This document shows, in pieces, positions 27,772-37,024 of a stretch of 64,000 bases of DNA. This stretch comes from Pseudomaricurvus hydrocarbonicus (GTDB taxonomy: Bacteria > Pseudomonadota > Gammaproteobacteria > Pseudomonadales > Cellvibrionaceae): assembly GCF_011602365.1 (NCBI RefSeq), contig NZ_JAAONZ010000004.1:372001-436000 (forward strand), written 5' to 3'. Under the pieces are notes generated by a model. That model had not been told where the DNA came from, did not search any database, and worked only from the letters and a program-made list of their open reading frames with translations. The translations under genes and the position numbers were made by a program. Numbering within the stretch: position 1 is the first letter of the stretch; each line of letters begins with the position of its first letter.

Positions 27772-27807
27772 ATGCCTTATCAGGTCGAGCAGGTCGCTCG
27801 ACCTGAT
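27752..27807 (+). repeat. 21-nt tandem duplication and perfect 12-bp hairpin after ygfZ
   Basis: TGCCTTATGAGGTCGAG (27752-27768), running into the TAG stop, is repeated with one change at 27773-27789. The second copy forms the left arm of a perfect stem: ATCAGGTCGAGC (27779-27790), loop AGGTC, GCTCGACCTGAT (27796-27807). No T-run follows; a second, bulged GC hairpin comes next (CCCCGGC with GCCTGGGG, from 27808). Confidence 0.75.
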
Positions 27808-27910
27808 CCCCGGCGAGGCCTGGGGACAAGGTGGTATTTTATCCTGCGGCCCCGGAAAAGATGAGGTAATACTGAAGCCGGGCAGCCGGAAATTCGACGC
27901 CCAAGCTCGT

Positions 27911-28636
27911 TTAGAAGCTCAAAGTGAACTGACCGGCGCCTGACAGCTCCGCATCGGGCAGAGCCCAGTCAATCGGGCTCTTGCCCTGCCCCAGCAGATA
28001 CTCATTGGCCCTGGAAAAATGACCACACCCCAAAAATCCCCGGTGGGCGGACAGCGGCGACGGGTGCACTGACTCCAGAACGCAATGTCGACTGCGGTCA
28101 ATTATCCCCCCTTTCTTGTGCGCATAACTGCCCCACAACATGAAAACCAGCCCTTCCCGGCGCTCATTTAACAGTTCAACTATTTTGTCCGTAAACGTCT
28201 CCCAACCCTTACCCTGGTGGGACCCGGCTTTACCCTGCTCCACCGTCAAAGTGGCATTCAACAACAACACCCCCTGATCGGCCCAGCTTTGAAGGCAACC
28301 GTGACTCGGCACGGGTATGCCAGTATCCGCTGTAATTTCTTTGAAAATATTGCGCAATGAGGGCGGTATTTTTACCCCCTGCGGCACTGAAAAACTGAGC
28401 CCATGGGCCTGATGTGGACCGTGATAGGGGTCCTGCCCCAGGATCACCACTTTCACCTTGCCAAAAGGGGTACTGTTCAAGGCATTAAAAATCTGTTCCC
28501 GGGCCGGATAGATCACTTTCCCCTGCGCCTGCTCTTGCAACAGAAACTGGTTGAGAGACCTCATGTAGGGTTTTTGAAGTTCCGCCCCCAATATCGGGCT
28601 CCACGAAGACCCCAACGATTCGAAATATGCTGTCAT
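27911..28636 (-). CDS. ung: Uracil-DNA glycosylase
   Basis: A 241-residue family 1 uracil-DNA glycosylase that excises uracil from DNA. The water-activating motif [18 protein letters not shown] and the leucine-intercalation loop [18 protein letters not shown] are both intact. I start at the ATG at 28636 ([12 protein letters not shown]), with AAGAAGG close upstream; the ATG at 28654 is possible, while a longer reading to 28753 adds unrelated sequence. E. coli Ung is 229 residues. It is convergent with ygfZ and divergent from the QueD-like gene. Confidence 0.95.
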   Translation of the reverse strand: MTAYFESLGSSWSPILGAELQKPYMRSLNQFLLQEQAQGKVIYPAREQIFNALNSTPFGKVKVVILGQDPYHGPHQAHGLSFSVPQGVKIPPSLRNIFKEITADTGIPVPSHGCLQSWADQGVLLLNATLTVEQGKAGSHQGKGWETFTDKIVELLNERREGLVFMLWGSYAHKKGGIIDRSRHCVLESVHPSPLSAHRGFLGCGHFSRANEYLLGQGKSPIDWALPDAELSGAGQFTLSF

Positions 28637-28820
28637 AGCCCTTCTTACACCCATTGATTCATGATCCGCAGCGCCTCTTGCCGTGTCTGTTGTTGGGGCA
28701 GCGGAACCAAATATCTTCAAAAGGCAGCATACTAACACGCTAGCAGAGCCCAACGGATAGCCTGTTGCGTCATGCTCAGGTAAAATGCCCGCTCTTCTTC
28801 TCAGCCCAGTGCCCTATTCC

Positions 28821-29654
28821 ATGCATTTATTCGTCGATAACCTCACCAACGTTGATTTCAGCTACTTGCACCCACAGCGAGGGCTGCTTGGTGAAACCTG
28901 GCTCGCCAGTACACAACTGGATGGTCAGCTCGATCAGCAAGGTATGGTCTGTGATTTCGGCGTGGTAAAAAAAACACTGCGCGACTGGCTGGATAGGGAG
29001 ATCGATCACCGTTTGGCGGTCCCGCTCCGCTCGCCCAACCTGAAGTTGAAACAGACCGGCAAGCGCATCAACCTGACCTGGACTTTCGGCGAACACTCCT
29101 TGCAATGCTCTGCACCCGAGCAAGCAATTGCCCTGGTGGATGCCGAGGAAATCACCCCTCACTCAGTCAGCCAGTGGAGCAAAAACCAACTGCGCAGCCT
29201 ACTGCCAGACAGTCTTGATCGGTTGGGGCTCGATTTTGAACCTGAAGACATTAATGGCAGTTATTATCACTACAGTCATGGATTAAAGAAACATGACGGC
29301 AACTGCCAACGCATAGCCCACGGTCACCGCTCCCGGATTCACATCTGGCGCAATGACCAGCCCGCCCCGGAACTGGAGGCCCAGTGGTCCAAAACCTTTG
29401 AGGATATCTACATCGGCACCCGGGAAGATATTGTTCAACAGGAAGACCGGTACATCCGCTTTGCCTACACCACGTCCCAGGGGGCTTTTGAACTTTGCAT
29501 GCCCGAAACCTGTTGCTACATGATCAATACCGACACCACGGTTGAGCTCATTGCCAGCCATTTGGCCGATCAACTGAAGCTGCAGTTTCCCTCTGACCGC
29601 ATCAAAGTCAAAGCCTACGAAGGCATTGGCAAAGGCGCCCTGGTCATCCGTTAA
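28821..29654 (+). CDS. Two-domain 6-carboxytetrahydropterin synthase (QueD/PTPS-like)
   Basis: A 277-residue protein made of two PTPS-fold halves; ordinary QueD is about 120-140 residues. The N-half keeps the GMVCDFGVVKKTL strand-helix and DREIDHRLA, but lacks the zinc-binding HGH. The C-half has YHYSHGLKKHDGNC and RIAHGHRSRIHIW, which look like the zinc histidines, and ends DTTVELIASHLADQL, matching QueD. The active-site residues therefore seem divided between the halves. A role in queuosine or pterin synthesis is inferred, with no pathway neighbours. I prefer the ATG at 28821; one at 28785 is possible. Confidence 0.75.
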   Translation: MHLFVDNLTNVDFSYLHPQRGLLGETWLASTQLDGQLDQQGMVCDFGVVKKTLRDWLDREIDHRLAVPLRSPNLKLKQTGKRINLTWTFGEHSLQCSAPEQAIALVDAEEITPHSVSQWSKNQLRSLLPDSLDRLGLDFEPEDINGSYYHYSHGLKKHDGNCQRIAHGHRSRIHIWRNDQPAPELEAQWSKTFEDIYIGTREDIVQQEDRYIRFAYTTSQGAFELCMPETCCYMINTDTTVELIASHLADQLKLQFPSDRIKVKAYEGIGKGALVIR

Positions 29655-29982
29655 TTTACACTCAACCGCGGAACCGACTTAACGCTCACGCCTGCGCCGA
29701 GCCCTGTGCAGAAAGACTCAATGCTGCAAAAAAAGCATTAAACCCATAAATCAGGGGTGCGATCTATTATAATTGTGACAGCGCAGGGTGCCGTCAACGG
29801 TCTATACTCGCTGAACCCATTTTGAGATGACCACAACACCTGTGGCAGCGCGAGCTCAAGGCCCAAAGCCCAAAGCCAGACCGTCACTCCGAATACGTTT
29901 ATACAACACTAACAATTATTAACGACAACCATTTCAATAATCATTATCACGACAACGTCAAACATTTCAAAGAGGTTTTCTT
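29655..29982 (+). other. Leader region of rapA
   Basis: This 328-nt spacer holds a TATAAT hexamer (29768-29773) without a convincing -35, and a 7-bp tandem repeat, GCCCAAA twice at 29861-29874. I see no gene or clear terminator. Confidence 0.35.
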
Positions 29983-32838
29983 TTGTCAGATTTAATCACC
30001 GGCCAATTCATTACCGGACAGCGCTGGATCAGTAACACTGAGGCAGAATTGGGATTGGGTATCGTCAGCGAAACCGACCATCGCTTTGTCACCTTAAGTT
30101 TCCCGGCCGCCGGCGAGCAGCGCATTTACGCAAAAAACAATGCCCCCCTGACCCGAGTCCAGTACCGGGTTGGCGAAAAGATTAAAGACCTTGACGGCAA
30201 CACCTTACTCATTGAAGAGATCAAAGAAGACAAGGGCTATCTCTCTTACCAGGGACTAAACCACGCCGGAGAGACCATCACGTGGGGAGAAGTTGAACTG
30301 GATTGTTTTGTACAGTTCAACAAGCCACAAGACCGATTGTTTGCCGGGCAGATTGACCGCATCCGCGACTACAAATTACGCCACCAGACACTGCTGGAAC
30401 AACAGCGCCTTGCCTCGCTGAACACGACGGGGTTAATTGGCCCCCGTGTACAACTACTGCCACACCAGCTCTATATTGCAGACAATGTTGGTAAGCGCTT
30501 CGCACCACGAGTCTTACTCGCTGACGAAGTCGGTTTGGGGAAAACCATCGAAGCCGGGCTGATCATCCACCAGCAATTGATCAAGGGCCTCAGTCAGCGA
30601 ATTTTGATTGCCGTACCAGAATCCCTGACACACCAGTGGCTGGTAGAAATGCTCAGGCGTTTCAACCTCTCTTTCACCTTATTGGATGAAGAACGCTGCC
30701 AGGCCCTGGAGCTTAGCGATGACGCACTCCTGTCTGATGACGAGATGCTGGAAGACGATCCCTTTGAGATGCCGGGACTGGATGACACCAATCCCTTTGA
30801 ATCCGCTCAACTGATTCTCTGTAGCCTGCCGTTGCTGACTGACAGCCCCAAGCGCTTACAGCAGGCTCTCAGCTGTGACTGGGATTTGCTGGTGGTTGAC
30901 GAGGCCCATCACCTTCAATGGCAGCCGAATCACCAGTGCCCGGCCTACGACAGCATTGAACAACTCGCCCGAATTGCCCGCGGGCTGTTGCTCCTTACTG
31001 CCACCCCGGAACAATTGGGTATTGATAGCCACTTCGCCCGCTTGCGGCTGTTAGACCCCGATCGCTACTACGATCTCGAAACATTCAAACAGGAGCAGCG
31101 GCAGTTTCAGCCGGTCAATCAACTCGTTCAGCAGTTATTGTCATCCGCACCCGCTGCCGAACTGCTTGCAGACGCTGAGCTCACCGAGCAACTGCAGCAG
31201 ATGCTTGGTCAGAACGGGCTGAATTTACTGCAAGAGGACAGCGAAGAATCCCGCAACGAGCTGGTCAATCAATTGCTGGATCGCCATGGGACTGGACGAG
31301 TGCTGTTCCGCAACACCCGCGCCGGCGTGAAAGGTTTTTCAGGCCGTCAACTGCATGCTCATCCCCTCAGCCTGAGCGGTGAGCCCTCGCTGGGATTTGC
31401 CGACGCCGAGAGAGTACAGTGGTTAAGTCAATGGCTGAAACAACACCGCAAAGAGAAAGTCCTGATCATTTGTTCCAGCGCGGAAACAGCACTGGACCTG
31501 GAAACGCACCTGAATTTACGCGGTGGGGTGCGCAGTGCGGCGTTCTATGAAGGCCTGAGCCTGCTGGAGCGGGATCGTGCCGCAGCCTACTTTGCCGACC
31601 TGGAGGATGGCGCTCAGGTTTTGGTCTGCTCGGAAATCGGCAGTGAAGGACGCAACTTTCAGTTTGCCCACCACCTTGTCATGTTTGACCTGCCTCTGAA
31701 CCCGGACCTGATTGAGCAGCGCATTGGCCGTCTGGACCGGATAGGCCAGTCTGAAACCGTTCAAATTCACATCCCCTACCTGGAGAACAGCCATGAACAC
31801 ACCCTGTTACGCTGGTATCACGAAGGGTTGAATTGTTTTGAACACGTCTGCCCCATCGGGCAAACGATCTTCGAAGAATTTGAAGAGGGCCTGAACGAGG
31901 CACTGGATGGCAACGCGGATCTGGAGCTCCTGATCGAAGCCACGCGCCAGCGCACCGAACTGTTGCTGGAGGAGCTGAAGAATGGCCGCGACCGTTTACT
32001 GGAACTGAACTCCTGTAAAACCGAAATCGCAGACGCGCTGGTGAAAGAACTGCAGGCACTGGATGAAGACAGCAGCTTGAGCGAGTACATGAATCGAGCT
32101 TTTGACATTTTTGGCGTTGATCATGAACGCCACAGCGAAGAAGCGTTTGTTGCCCACCCTTCCGACCACATGCACGCTCATCACTTCCCCGGTCTGCCGG
32201 ACGAAGGGATCACCGCCACCTACAGTCGCCAGCAAGCTCTAAGCCGGGAAGATATGCAGTATTTGACCTGGGAGCACCCCATGGTCAGCGGCGTGATGGA
32301 CATGGTGCTCAGCAGCGATCGCGGTAACACCGCCATTTGCACCATCAAACTGCCCCCCCTAAAGCCTGGCAGCCTGTTGATAGAAGGCTTGTTCCAGTTC
32401 AATTGCCCGGGCCCCAGAGCCTTGCAACTGCCACGCTTTATGCCTAACAGCTGCACCCGCCTGGTGGCAGACAACAACCTGAAGGCGCTTGAACCAATCA
32501 TCACTTCAGAGCATTTCAATAAACTGGGGCAATCCATTCAGAAGCCGGTCGCCAAACAGCTGGTTCAGCATGCGCGGGCCGACATTGAACGCATTGTTGG
32601 GCACCTGGAAAGCAAAGCCGAAAGCTTACAACACAGCATGATCGAAGAGTCCTGCACATGTATCGACGCCTACTATGACCGGGAACTGTCGCGCCTGACC
32701 GCTCTGGCCGAAGTGAATCCGAACATTCGCGAAGAGGAAATTCAATACCTGCAGATCTTAAAAGAAACCAGCGTACAATACATGCAAAGCGCTCAACTGC
32801 GCCTCGACGCAATCCGTGTGGCGGTGGTTACCGACTGA
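29983..32838 (+). CDS. rapA: RNA polymerase-associated ATPase RapA
   Basis: A 951-residue Swi2/Snf2-type ATPase that recycles RNA polymerase after termination. The N-terminal region (1-110) holds the two Tudor-like domains. Helicase motif I is LLADEVGLGKTIEAGLI (near 170), the DEAH box VVDEAHHLQW near 305, and motifs V-VI are GRNFQFAHHLVMFDLPLNPDLIEQRIGRLDRIGQ (split by eye, near 560-595). A long C-terminal region completes the RapA architecture. E. coli RapA is 968 residues. The start is a TTG at 29983 preceded by AGAGG, and no in-frame ATG lies at this position. Confidence 0.95.
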   Translation: MSDLITGQFITGQRWISNTEAELGLGIVSETDHRFVTLSFPAAGEQRIYAKNNAPLTRVQYRVGEKIKDLDGNTLLIEEIKEDKGYLSYQGLNHAGETITWGEVELDCFVQFNKPQDRLFAGQIDRIRDYKLRHQTLLEQQRLASLNTTGLIGPRVQLLPHQLYIADNVGKRFAPRVLLADEVGLGKTIEAGLIIHQQLIKGLSQRILIAVPESLTHQWLVEMLRRFNLSFTLLDEERCQALELSDDALLSDDEMLEDDPFEMPGLDDTNPFESAQLILCSLPLLTDSPKRLQQALSCDWDLLVVDEAHHLQWQPNHQCPAYDSIEQLARIARGLLLLTATPEQLGIDSHFARLRLLDPDRYYDLETFKQEQRQFQPVNQLVQQLLSSAPAAELLADAELTEQLQQMLGQNGLNLLQEDSEESRNELVNQLLDRHGTGRVLFRNTRAGVKGFSGRQLHAHPLSLSGEPSLGFADAERVQWLSQWLKQHRKEKVLIICSSAETALDLETHLNLRGGVRSAAFYEGLSLLERDRAAAYFADLEDGAQVLVCSEIGSEGRNFQFAHHLVMFDLPLNPDLIEQRIGRLDRIGQSETVQIHIPYLENSHEHTLLRWYHEGLNCFEHVCPIGQTIFEEFEEGLNEALDGNADLELLIEATRQRTELLLEELKNGRDRLLELNSCKTEIADALVKELQALDEDSSLSEYMNRAFDIFGVDHERHSEEAFVAHPSDHMHAHHFPGLPDEGITATYSRQQALSREDMQYLTWEHPMVSGVMDMVLSSDRGNTAICTIKLPPLKPGSLLIEGLFQFNCPGPRALQLPRFMPNSCTRLVADNNLKALEPIITSEHFNKLGQSIQKPVAKQLVQHARADIERIVGHLESKAESLQHSMIEESCTCIDAYYDRELSRLTALAEVNPNIREEEIQYLQILKETSVQYMQSAQLRLDAIRVAVVTD

Positions 32839-32840
32839 CC

Positions 32841-32879
32841 AGGAGGAGATGAACAGTGCGAAACTGTTCATCTCCTCCT
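32841..32879 (+). terminator. Perfect 17-bp hairpin after rapA
   Basis: The arms 32841-32857 and 32863-32879 pair perfectly, with a GCGAA loop, starting 3 nt after the rapA stop codon. The left arm opens with AGGAGGAGATGAACAGT. No T-run follows, so it may protect the 3' end or aid Rho-dependent rather than intrinsic termination. Confidence 0.65.
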
Positions 32880-32993
32880 CCAATCCTTAGGTTAAGAGAG
32901 CCTCAACACGCGGTCATCGACAACGCATAAGCAATTGACAGCTGACGGTTGATTGCGCCCCTGAGTAATGGCCCGCGGTTGATTAACCCAACG

Positions 32994-33395
32994 TTAGCTT
33001 TCCAGCCATACGTCCCTGACCCAATACCAGATGTTTTCCCACACTTCGGCGTCGAAGCCCGACTCTGTCCAAAGCTTGATTTCGCCGTCCTGCGCAACAC
33101 AGTAAAACCCGTCGCGAGATTCACACAACGCCACCATTTCCCGCGGCATGCCTATGGACCAGGCGGTCGAGGTCACTTCAGGGAGGTAGGTGTGAGATGA
33201 AGGATCGGCCACGGTGACCGGTTCCAGGGTGCCATAAACTACATCCCCGCAAGTCATCAGAAACTCACGAAAATCCGCGGGTAGCGGCATCAAAATCTCT
33301 TCCTGAGCCACGACCACCTGATCGTGCTCGGGCAACTCCAGAGGTACCGGCACCTCTTCCGAGACCGCGTGCAGCTCATCAATCAACTCTTCCAT
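32994..33395 (-). CDS. SMI1/KNR4 (SUKH) family protein
   Basis: A 133-residue soluble acidic protein of the SUKH fold. Family hallmarks are PLPADFREFLMTCGDVVYGTLEP near residues 37-60 and the mid-protein block SIGMPREMVALCESRDGFYCVAQDGEIKLW. SUKH proteins are often immunity proteins against secreted nuclease toxins, but others are housekeeping. No toxin or secretion gene is nearby, so an immunity role is not supported here. It lies 48 nt downstream of the next unknown gene on the same strand, probably co-transcribed. Confidence 0.8.
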   Translation of the reverse strand: MEELIDELHAVSEEVPVPLELPEHDQVVVAQEEILMPLPADFREFLMTCGDVVYGTLEPVTVADPSSHTYLPEVTSTAWSIGMPREMVALCESRDGFYCVAQDGEIKLWTESGFDAEVWENIWYWVRDVWLES

Positions 33396-33443
33396 AACGC
33401 CCTCTTGCCTTACACAATCTCATGATAAAACATGAATTAATTC

Positions 33444-33833
33444 TTACTTAACACCCAGCAAACCATCTTTTAACCGAACGATTTGCTCGCCCGCTTCATC
33501 AATTCTAAAAAAATCATCCTGATTGTCATACTCCGGTCCGGGGTCACATTGCACCGGCAACCCAAAAGCCGCAAAGGCCTCCCGGGCACATTCCACATCC
33601 GACTCCCAGGGGGTTTTGTCAGAATCGAACCAGATACCCACATAAGGCCCACCTTCAATGCCCGTCTGTACAACAATCGGAATCGGCGGCTGCTGTTCCT
33701 GAGCACGGTACATCCGCACACCTTTTTGGGATTTATCGACGGGCAATTCTTCCAGTGGGCCAAGAACCCCTTTAATCCACCCTAAAACGCGCTTCAATAC
33801 CGGTTCGCGGATGTAAATTTCAATATCTTTCAT
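33444..33833 (-). CDS. Conserved-looking protein of unknown function
   Basis: A 129-residue soluble protein, start at the ATG at 33833 (MKDIEIYIREPVLKRVLGW). I do not recognise the family with certainty. It has a hydrophobic-amphipathic N-terminus, a central strand-rich stretch (PIPIVVQTGIEGGPYVGIWFD) and a conserved-looking acidic segment (PGPEYDNQDDFFRIDEAGEQIVRL). No signal peptide or membrane helix. Codon use matches its neighbours. The SUKH gene follows after 48 nt, so the two may work together. Confidence 0.7.
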   Translation of the reverse strand: MKDIEIYIREPVLKRVLGWIKGVLGPLEELPVDKSQKGVRMYRAQEQQPPIPIVVQTGIEGGPYVGIWFDSDKTPWESDVECAREAFAAFGLPVQCDPGPEYDNQDDFFRIDEAGEQIVRLKDGLLGVK

Positions 33834-34184
33834 AGAACCCACACAGTGTAAGGACAGCTTGTCTAAAAACGCTTTTCGACCAAATCCGGACTCAAAGACT
33901 CAATAGAAGACTTCTCGGTCTCGGGCTGGGCCAGCTGCGGGGTAAGGTATCACCATTCTTTCGACAAACCCACACAAAACAGGCTCTGAGCCCGCAGGTT
34001 TGGGATAACCACCGCTGCGAGCCAAAATGGCTTTTAATGACATCCCGAGACGACGTCAATAGCGTCAGAGACAAGCAGTTGGCCTTATAAATCAATGATG
34101 TATGCCGCCTCCCACTTAATAGATTCAGTTTTTTGGCGTTCCCTGCTAAAATCCCGCCCGTCCAAACAGGCCGCGAATAGTCCT
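33834..34184. other. 351-nt intergenic region
   Basis: This divergent spacer holds one weak plus-strand stem (AGCCA-AAA-TGGCT followed by TTT, near 34021) and the 12-mer TAAGGTATCACC (about 33940), which recurs in the spacer at about 38644. I see no gene. Confidence 0.3.
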
Positions 34185-34889
34185 ATGCATTTAGAGCAGT
34201 ATTTTACCCCTTCCCAAGCTGAATTCAGCTTTACCCGAAATCAGGCGTGCAGCTTCGCCAAACAAATTGCCAATGATTTCAACCCCATCCACGATGAAGA
34301 CGCCACCCGCTTTTGCGTACCTGGCGATCTACTCTTCGCGGTCGCGCTGTCCAAGCTAGGATTAAGCGAGAAAATGGACATTCGTTTCTCTGATATGGTC
34401 AGTGACGGTGTCAATCTGCATTTTGAACACGCCTCCGATGGTCACGTTGACATTCAGGACGAGGCCGGTAAAAACTACCTGTACATCAAGTCTGAAGGTA
34501 AAAAAAACCTGGATGCAGACATGATTTCCAAGCTTACCGAAGTGTATGTGGCTTTTTCCGGCAAGACCTTCCCGCACCTTCTGGTTCCCCTCTGGGAAGC
34601 CAATGAAGTGATGGTCAATCCGGCACGCCCGTTGGTGATTTACGAATCCATGCATCTGGAGCTCGACACCCTGGATTTTCACAATCCTACTCTCGAATAT
34701 GCCCATTCAAGCCTTGAGGTGAACGGCAAGCGCGGCAATGCCTGCATCCGGTTTAACTTTAAAGAAGGCAATGACACACTGGGGCACGGTGAAAAACGCA
34801 TCGTTTTGAGTGGTCTCAAGCCCTACGATCAAAAGGCCATTGACGGTTTGATCGAATTCTACAATGAGCGCAAATCGATTTTTGCCTGA
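34185..34889 (+). CDS. DUF3581 family protein
   Basis: A 234-residue cytoplasmic protein of a gammaproteobacterial family of unknown function. The opening MHLEQYFTPSQAEFSFTRNQACSFAKQIANDFNPIHDEDA is characteristic (shown in part: FAKQIANDFNPIHDEDA), followed by FCVPGDLLFAVAL. That segment recalls MaoC-type hot-dog proteins (DFNPIH), so an acyl-CoA-related binding role is conceivable. I use the ATG at 34185; a start at 34095 adds 30 atypical residues. It is a single gene, convergent with the binding-protein gene. Confidence 0.82.
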   Translation: MHLEQYFTPSQAEFSFTRNQACSFAKQIANDFNPIHDEDATRFCVPGDLLFAVALSKLGLSEKMDIRFSDMVSDGVNLHFEHASDGHVDIQDEAGKNYLYIKSEGKKNLDADMISKLTEVYVAFSGKTFPHLLVPLWEANEVMVNPARPLVIYESMHLELDTLDFHNPTLEYAHSSLEVNGKRGNACIRFNFKEGNDTLGHGEKRIVLSGLKPYDQKAIDGLIEFYNERKSIFA

Positions 34890-34940
34890 GTACCCTGTTA
34901 GTGTTTAACCGGGTACCCGGTTGCAAGGGCGGCCACAACG

Positions 34941-35900
34941 CTAAGGGGTTGGAGGTGCGCCGCTGGCGCCTCTCTCCTTACTCAGGACGTGATTTACCAC
35001 AGACCAGTCTTCCACCACGGCATTAAAAAACCCGGATTCACGATACGCACGCTCCAACCGCCGCTCTCTGCGGAGAATCCTCAGACCTCGCGTAAGAGCC
35101 CGGGACACCACAGCGTAATCTTTTGAAGTCCTGCTGATCGGGTAATGGCGGCTCCCCAGCAGCTCTACCTGTATTCCTTCAATGGGATAGAGTCGGTATT
35201 CAGCCACCTCAATACTGAGCTGTTTACCTGCGGGAAAAGGTGCAAGGGTAATATCTGCACGCCCCAAACACAGCATTTTCACCATGGAAATCCAATTATC
35301 CACGGAGTCCAGCTTGGAAAACCCCATCGCCTGAAGTGTTTGCCAGTCCACTGTCCACTGACGATTAGACACCACCCTCAGATCTTTCAATGCTGGTAAT
35401 GTATTTTGGGAAAGCAATTCCTCCTTGCAGGTATAAACCCCCACCATAAACTCACCAGGCCTGACAATGGCATCGCTCACGGCCACACTCGGCTTGAGAC
35501 GCTCAGCATCGCGCTTCCACACCGTGGTCCCCCCCAGAGAAGCGTTGCCAGCGGCTAATTCCCGAAAGGTACGTGCGTAATCCGGGCTGCTTCGCAAGCG
35601 GATCTGATCCTTGTAGCCGCCTTCCAGCAGAGCCTGGATCACCAGCACCACTTCGACAACGTCGCGGCGCGAAGCCTTCCCGTCAAAGTGGAAAATCCTG
35701 CCCACGTCCCGACCGTCGACAAATGTCTGATAGTCGCTCATTACATCGTCTGGCACCAGTATGGTGGCGCTGTGCGCGATCGCTGAGCTGAAGATAAACA
35801 GGCACATTCCAGCAATCCATTTGCCAGTCATCCGGCGCCCCCAACTACGCCCCCAACTACGCCCACCAGTAACCCCACCTGTGATCCTTACCTGTGCCAT
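34941..35900 (-). CDS. Periplasmic binding protein-like (amino-acid SBP family 3 type)
   Basis: A 319-residue secreted protein. The signal peptide core (GKWIAGMCLFIFSSAIAHSA) begins about 25 residues in, because the best-supported start, the ATG at 35900 with GGGAG upstream, adds a basic leader containing GRSWGRSWGRR. The ATG at 35831 would give a normal signal peptide but has a poor RBS. The mature part has solute-binding-protein traits: RPGEFMVGVYTCKEELL and repeated two-lobe alternation ending RGLRILRRERRLERAYRESGFF. No transporter genes are near. It follows the LysR gene by 55 nt. Confidence 0.65.
   Translation of the reverse strand: MAQVRITGGVTGGRSWGRSWGRRMTGKWIAGMCLFIFSSAIAHSATILVPDDVMSDYQTFVDGRDVGRIFHFDGKASRRDVVEVVLVIQALLEGGYKDQIRLRSSPDYARTFRELAAGNASLGGTTVWKRDAERLKPSVAVSDAIVRPGEFMVGVYTCKEELLSQNTLPALKDLRVVSNRQWTVDWQTLQAMGFSKLDSVDNWISMVKMLCLGRADITLAPFPAGKQLSIEVAEYRLYPIEGIQVELLGSRHYPISRTSKDYAVVSRALTRGLRILRRERRLERAYRESGFFNAVVEDWSVVNHVLSKERGASGAPPTP
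35837..35860. repeat. 12-bp tandem duplication in the leader of the binding-protein gene
   Basis: GCCCCCAACTAC is present twice in tandem (35837-35848 and 35849-35860) with a partial third copy. On the coding strand it yields a four-residue repeat, GRSWGRSW, in the basic leader before the signal peptide. Confidence 0.75.
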
Positions 35901-35955
35901 GCGACTCCCGCTTTTTAAGCACTTCAACCTTACAGCAACCTTTTGGACATCCACA

Positions 35956-36843
35956 TCACCTCACAGTATAGGCTTCGCAATGCTTCAGCCAGAGATTAAT
36001 ACCCGGTCCTCGAAATTTCTGTTTGTGCAAAATAATATAAAAACGCCGGTGAAAGTTTCGCTGAGGTACGTCAAGTGGCACCAGACTGCCACGGCGAAAC
36101 GCATCCCGCAGCGCAATTTCGGACAAACAGCCAATTCCCAGTCCGGCCTCTACCGCTCGCTTGATGGCTTCAGTATGTTGCAACTCATGGCGAATATGCA
36201 TATCGCCGAGTAAACCCTGCATGGCACGATCAAAGGCCTGACGCGTTCCGGAACCGTACTCCCTGACCACCCACTGGGCCTCCAACAAATCCTCATCCGA
36301 TAATTGCCCCTTGGTCGCCAGCGGGTGATTTGGCGCACAAAACACGACTAGATCATCTTCTCGCCATTGCATCACATCCAGATCCGGGTGCTGCAGCTCG
36401 CCCTCAATCAAGCCGACATCCAGCTCATAGTTTTCCACCATCCGGGCAATGGTTTCGGTGTTGGCCACTTTGAGCTGAACATCAGCCCCGGCATGATCGG
36501 TCATAAAGCTCGCCATCATCTCCACGGCGAGGTAATTGCCTATGGTCAGCGTGGCGCCCACTTTGAGCAAGCCCAGATCCTGATGCTGATTCAGGTCCCG
36601 CTCGAAGGCTTGTGCCTGCTCTAGCAGGGCTTCGGCCCTGGGGCGCAAAACCCGGCCCAATTCATTCAGCTGCAGACGCTTTCCGACGCGATCAAACAAC
36701 TGAATATCAAACTGCTGCTCAATGTCGCGCAATGAGCTGCTGGCCGCCGATTGCGACATCGACAAACTTTCCGCCGCACGGGTAATGTTTTCAAAGTGAG
36801 CGGCTGCCAGAAAAACCTCTAACTGCCGGAGTGAATAACGCAT
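35956..36843 (-). CDS. finR: LysR-family regulator, FinR-like
   Basis: A 295-residue LysR regulator. The helix-turn-helix (about 1-60) reads MRYSLRQLEVFLAAAH and NITRAAESLSMSQSAASSSLRDIE, and the effector domain fills 90-290. It faces fpr, as FinR does in Pseudomonas, where it activates ferredoxin-NADP reductase under superoxide and other stress. I use the ATG at 36843; a GTG at 36858 adds five residues. The gene symbol rests on context plus N-terminal wording rather than on a tested homology. Confidence 0.8.
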   Translation of the reverse strand: MRYSLRQLEVFLAAAHFENITRAAESLSMSQSAASSSLRDIEQQFDIQLFDRVGKRLQLNELGRVLRPRAEALLEQAQAFERDLNQHQDLGLLKVGATLTIGNYLAVEMMASFMTDHAGADVQLKVANTETIARMVENYELDVGLIEGELQHPDLDVMQWREDDLVVFCAPNHPLATKGQLSDEDLLEAQWVVREYGSGTRQAFDRAMQGLLGDMHIRHELQHTEAIKRAVEAGLGIGCLSEIALRDAFRRGSLVPLDVPQRNFHRRFYIILHKQKFRGPGINLWLKHCEAYTVR

Positions 36844-36928
36844 AGTTTTGGGGTCCACGGTGTCAAAGTTTGGAAATCACACGGAGTATGTCGTCAATTC
36901 AAACGACAAACCCCTTATATGCGAAAAA

Positions 36929-36974
36929 CTGATTACAAACTTCTGATTAACTTGTTTTACAAATATGATAATCA
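36929..36974. promoter_or_regulatory. Repeated CTGATTA elements in the finR-fpr spacer
   Basis: CTGATTA occurs at 36929-36935 and 36943-36949, and the inverse TAATCA at 36969-36974 completes an inverted repeat with TGATTA (36944-36949). Such spaced AT-rich half-sites suit a LysR tetramer, so FinR binding is a reasonable guess. Confidence 0.4.
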
Positions 36975-37024
36975 AGCTTTACACTGGCTGCAACTTAAAT
37001 GATCACCAGTAAGGGTTAAGCACC

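Noticed and set aside
32994-33395. SUKH gene as part of a toxin-immunity locus
   Set aside because: No toxin, RHS, contact-dependent or secretion gene lies within the window around it.
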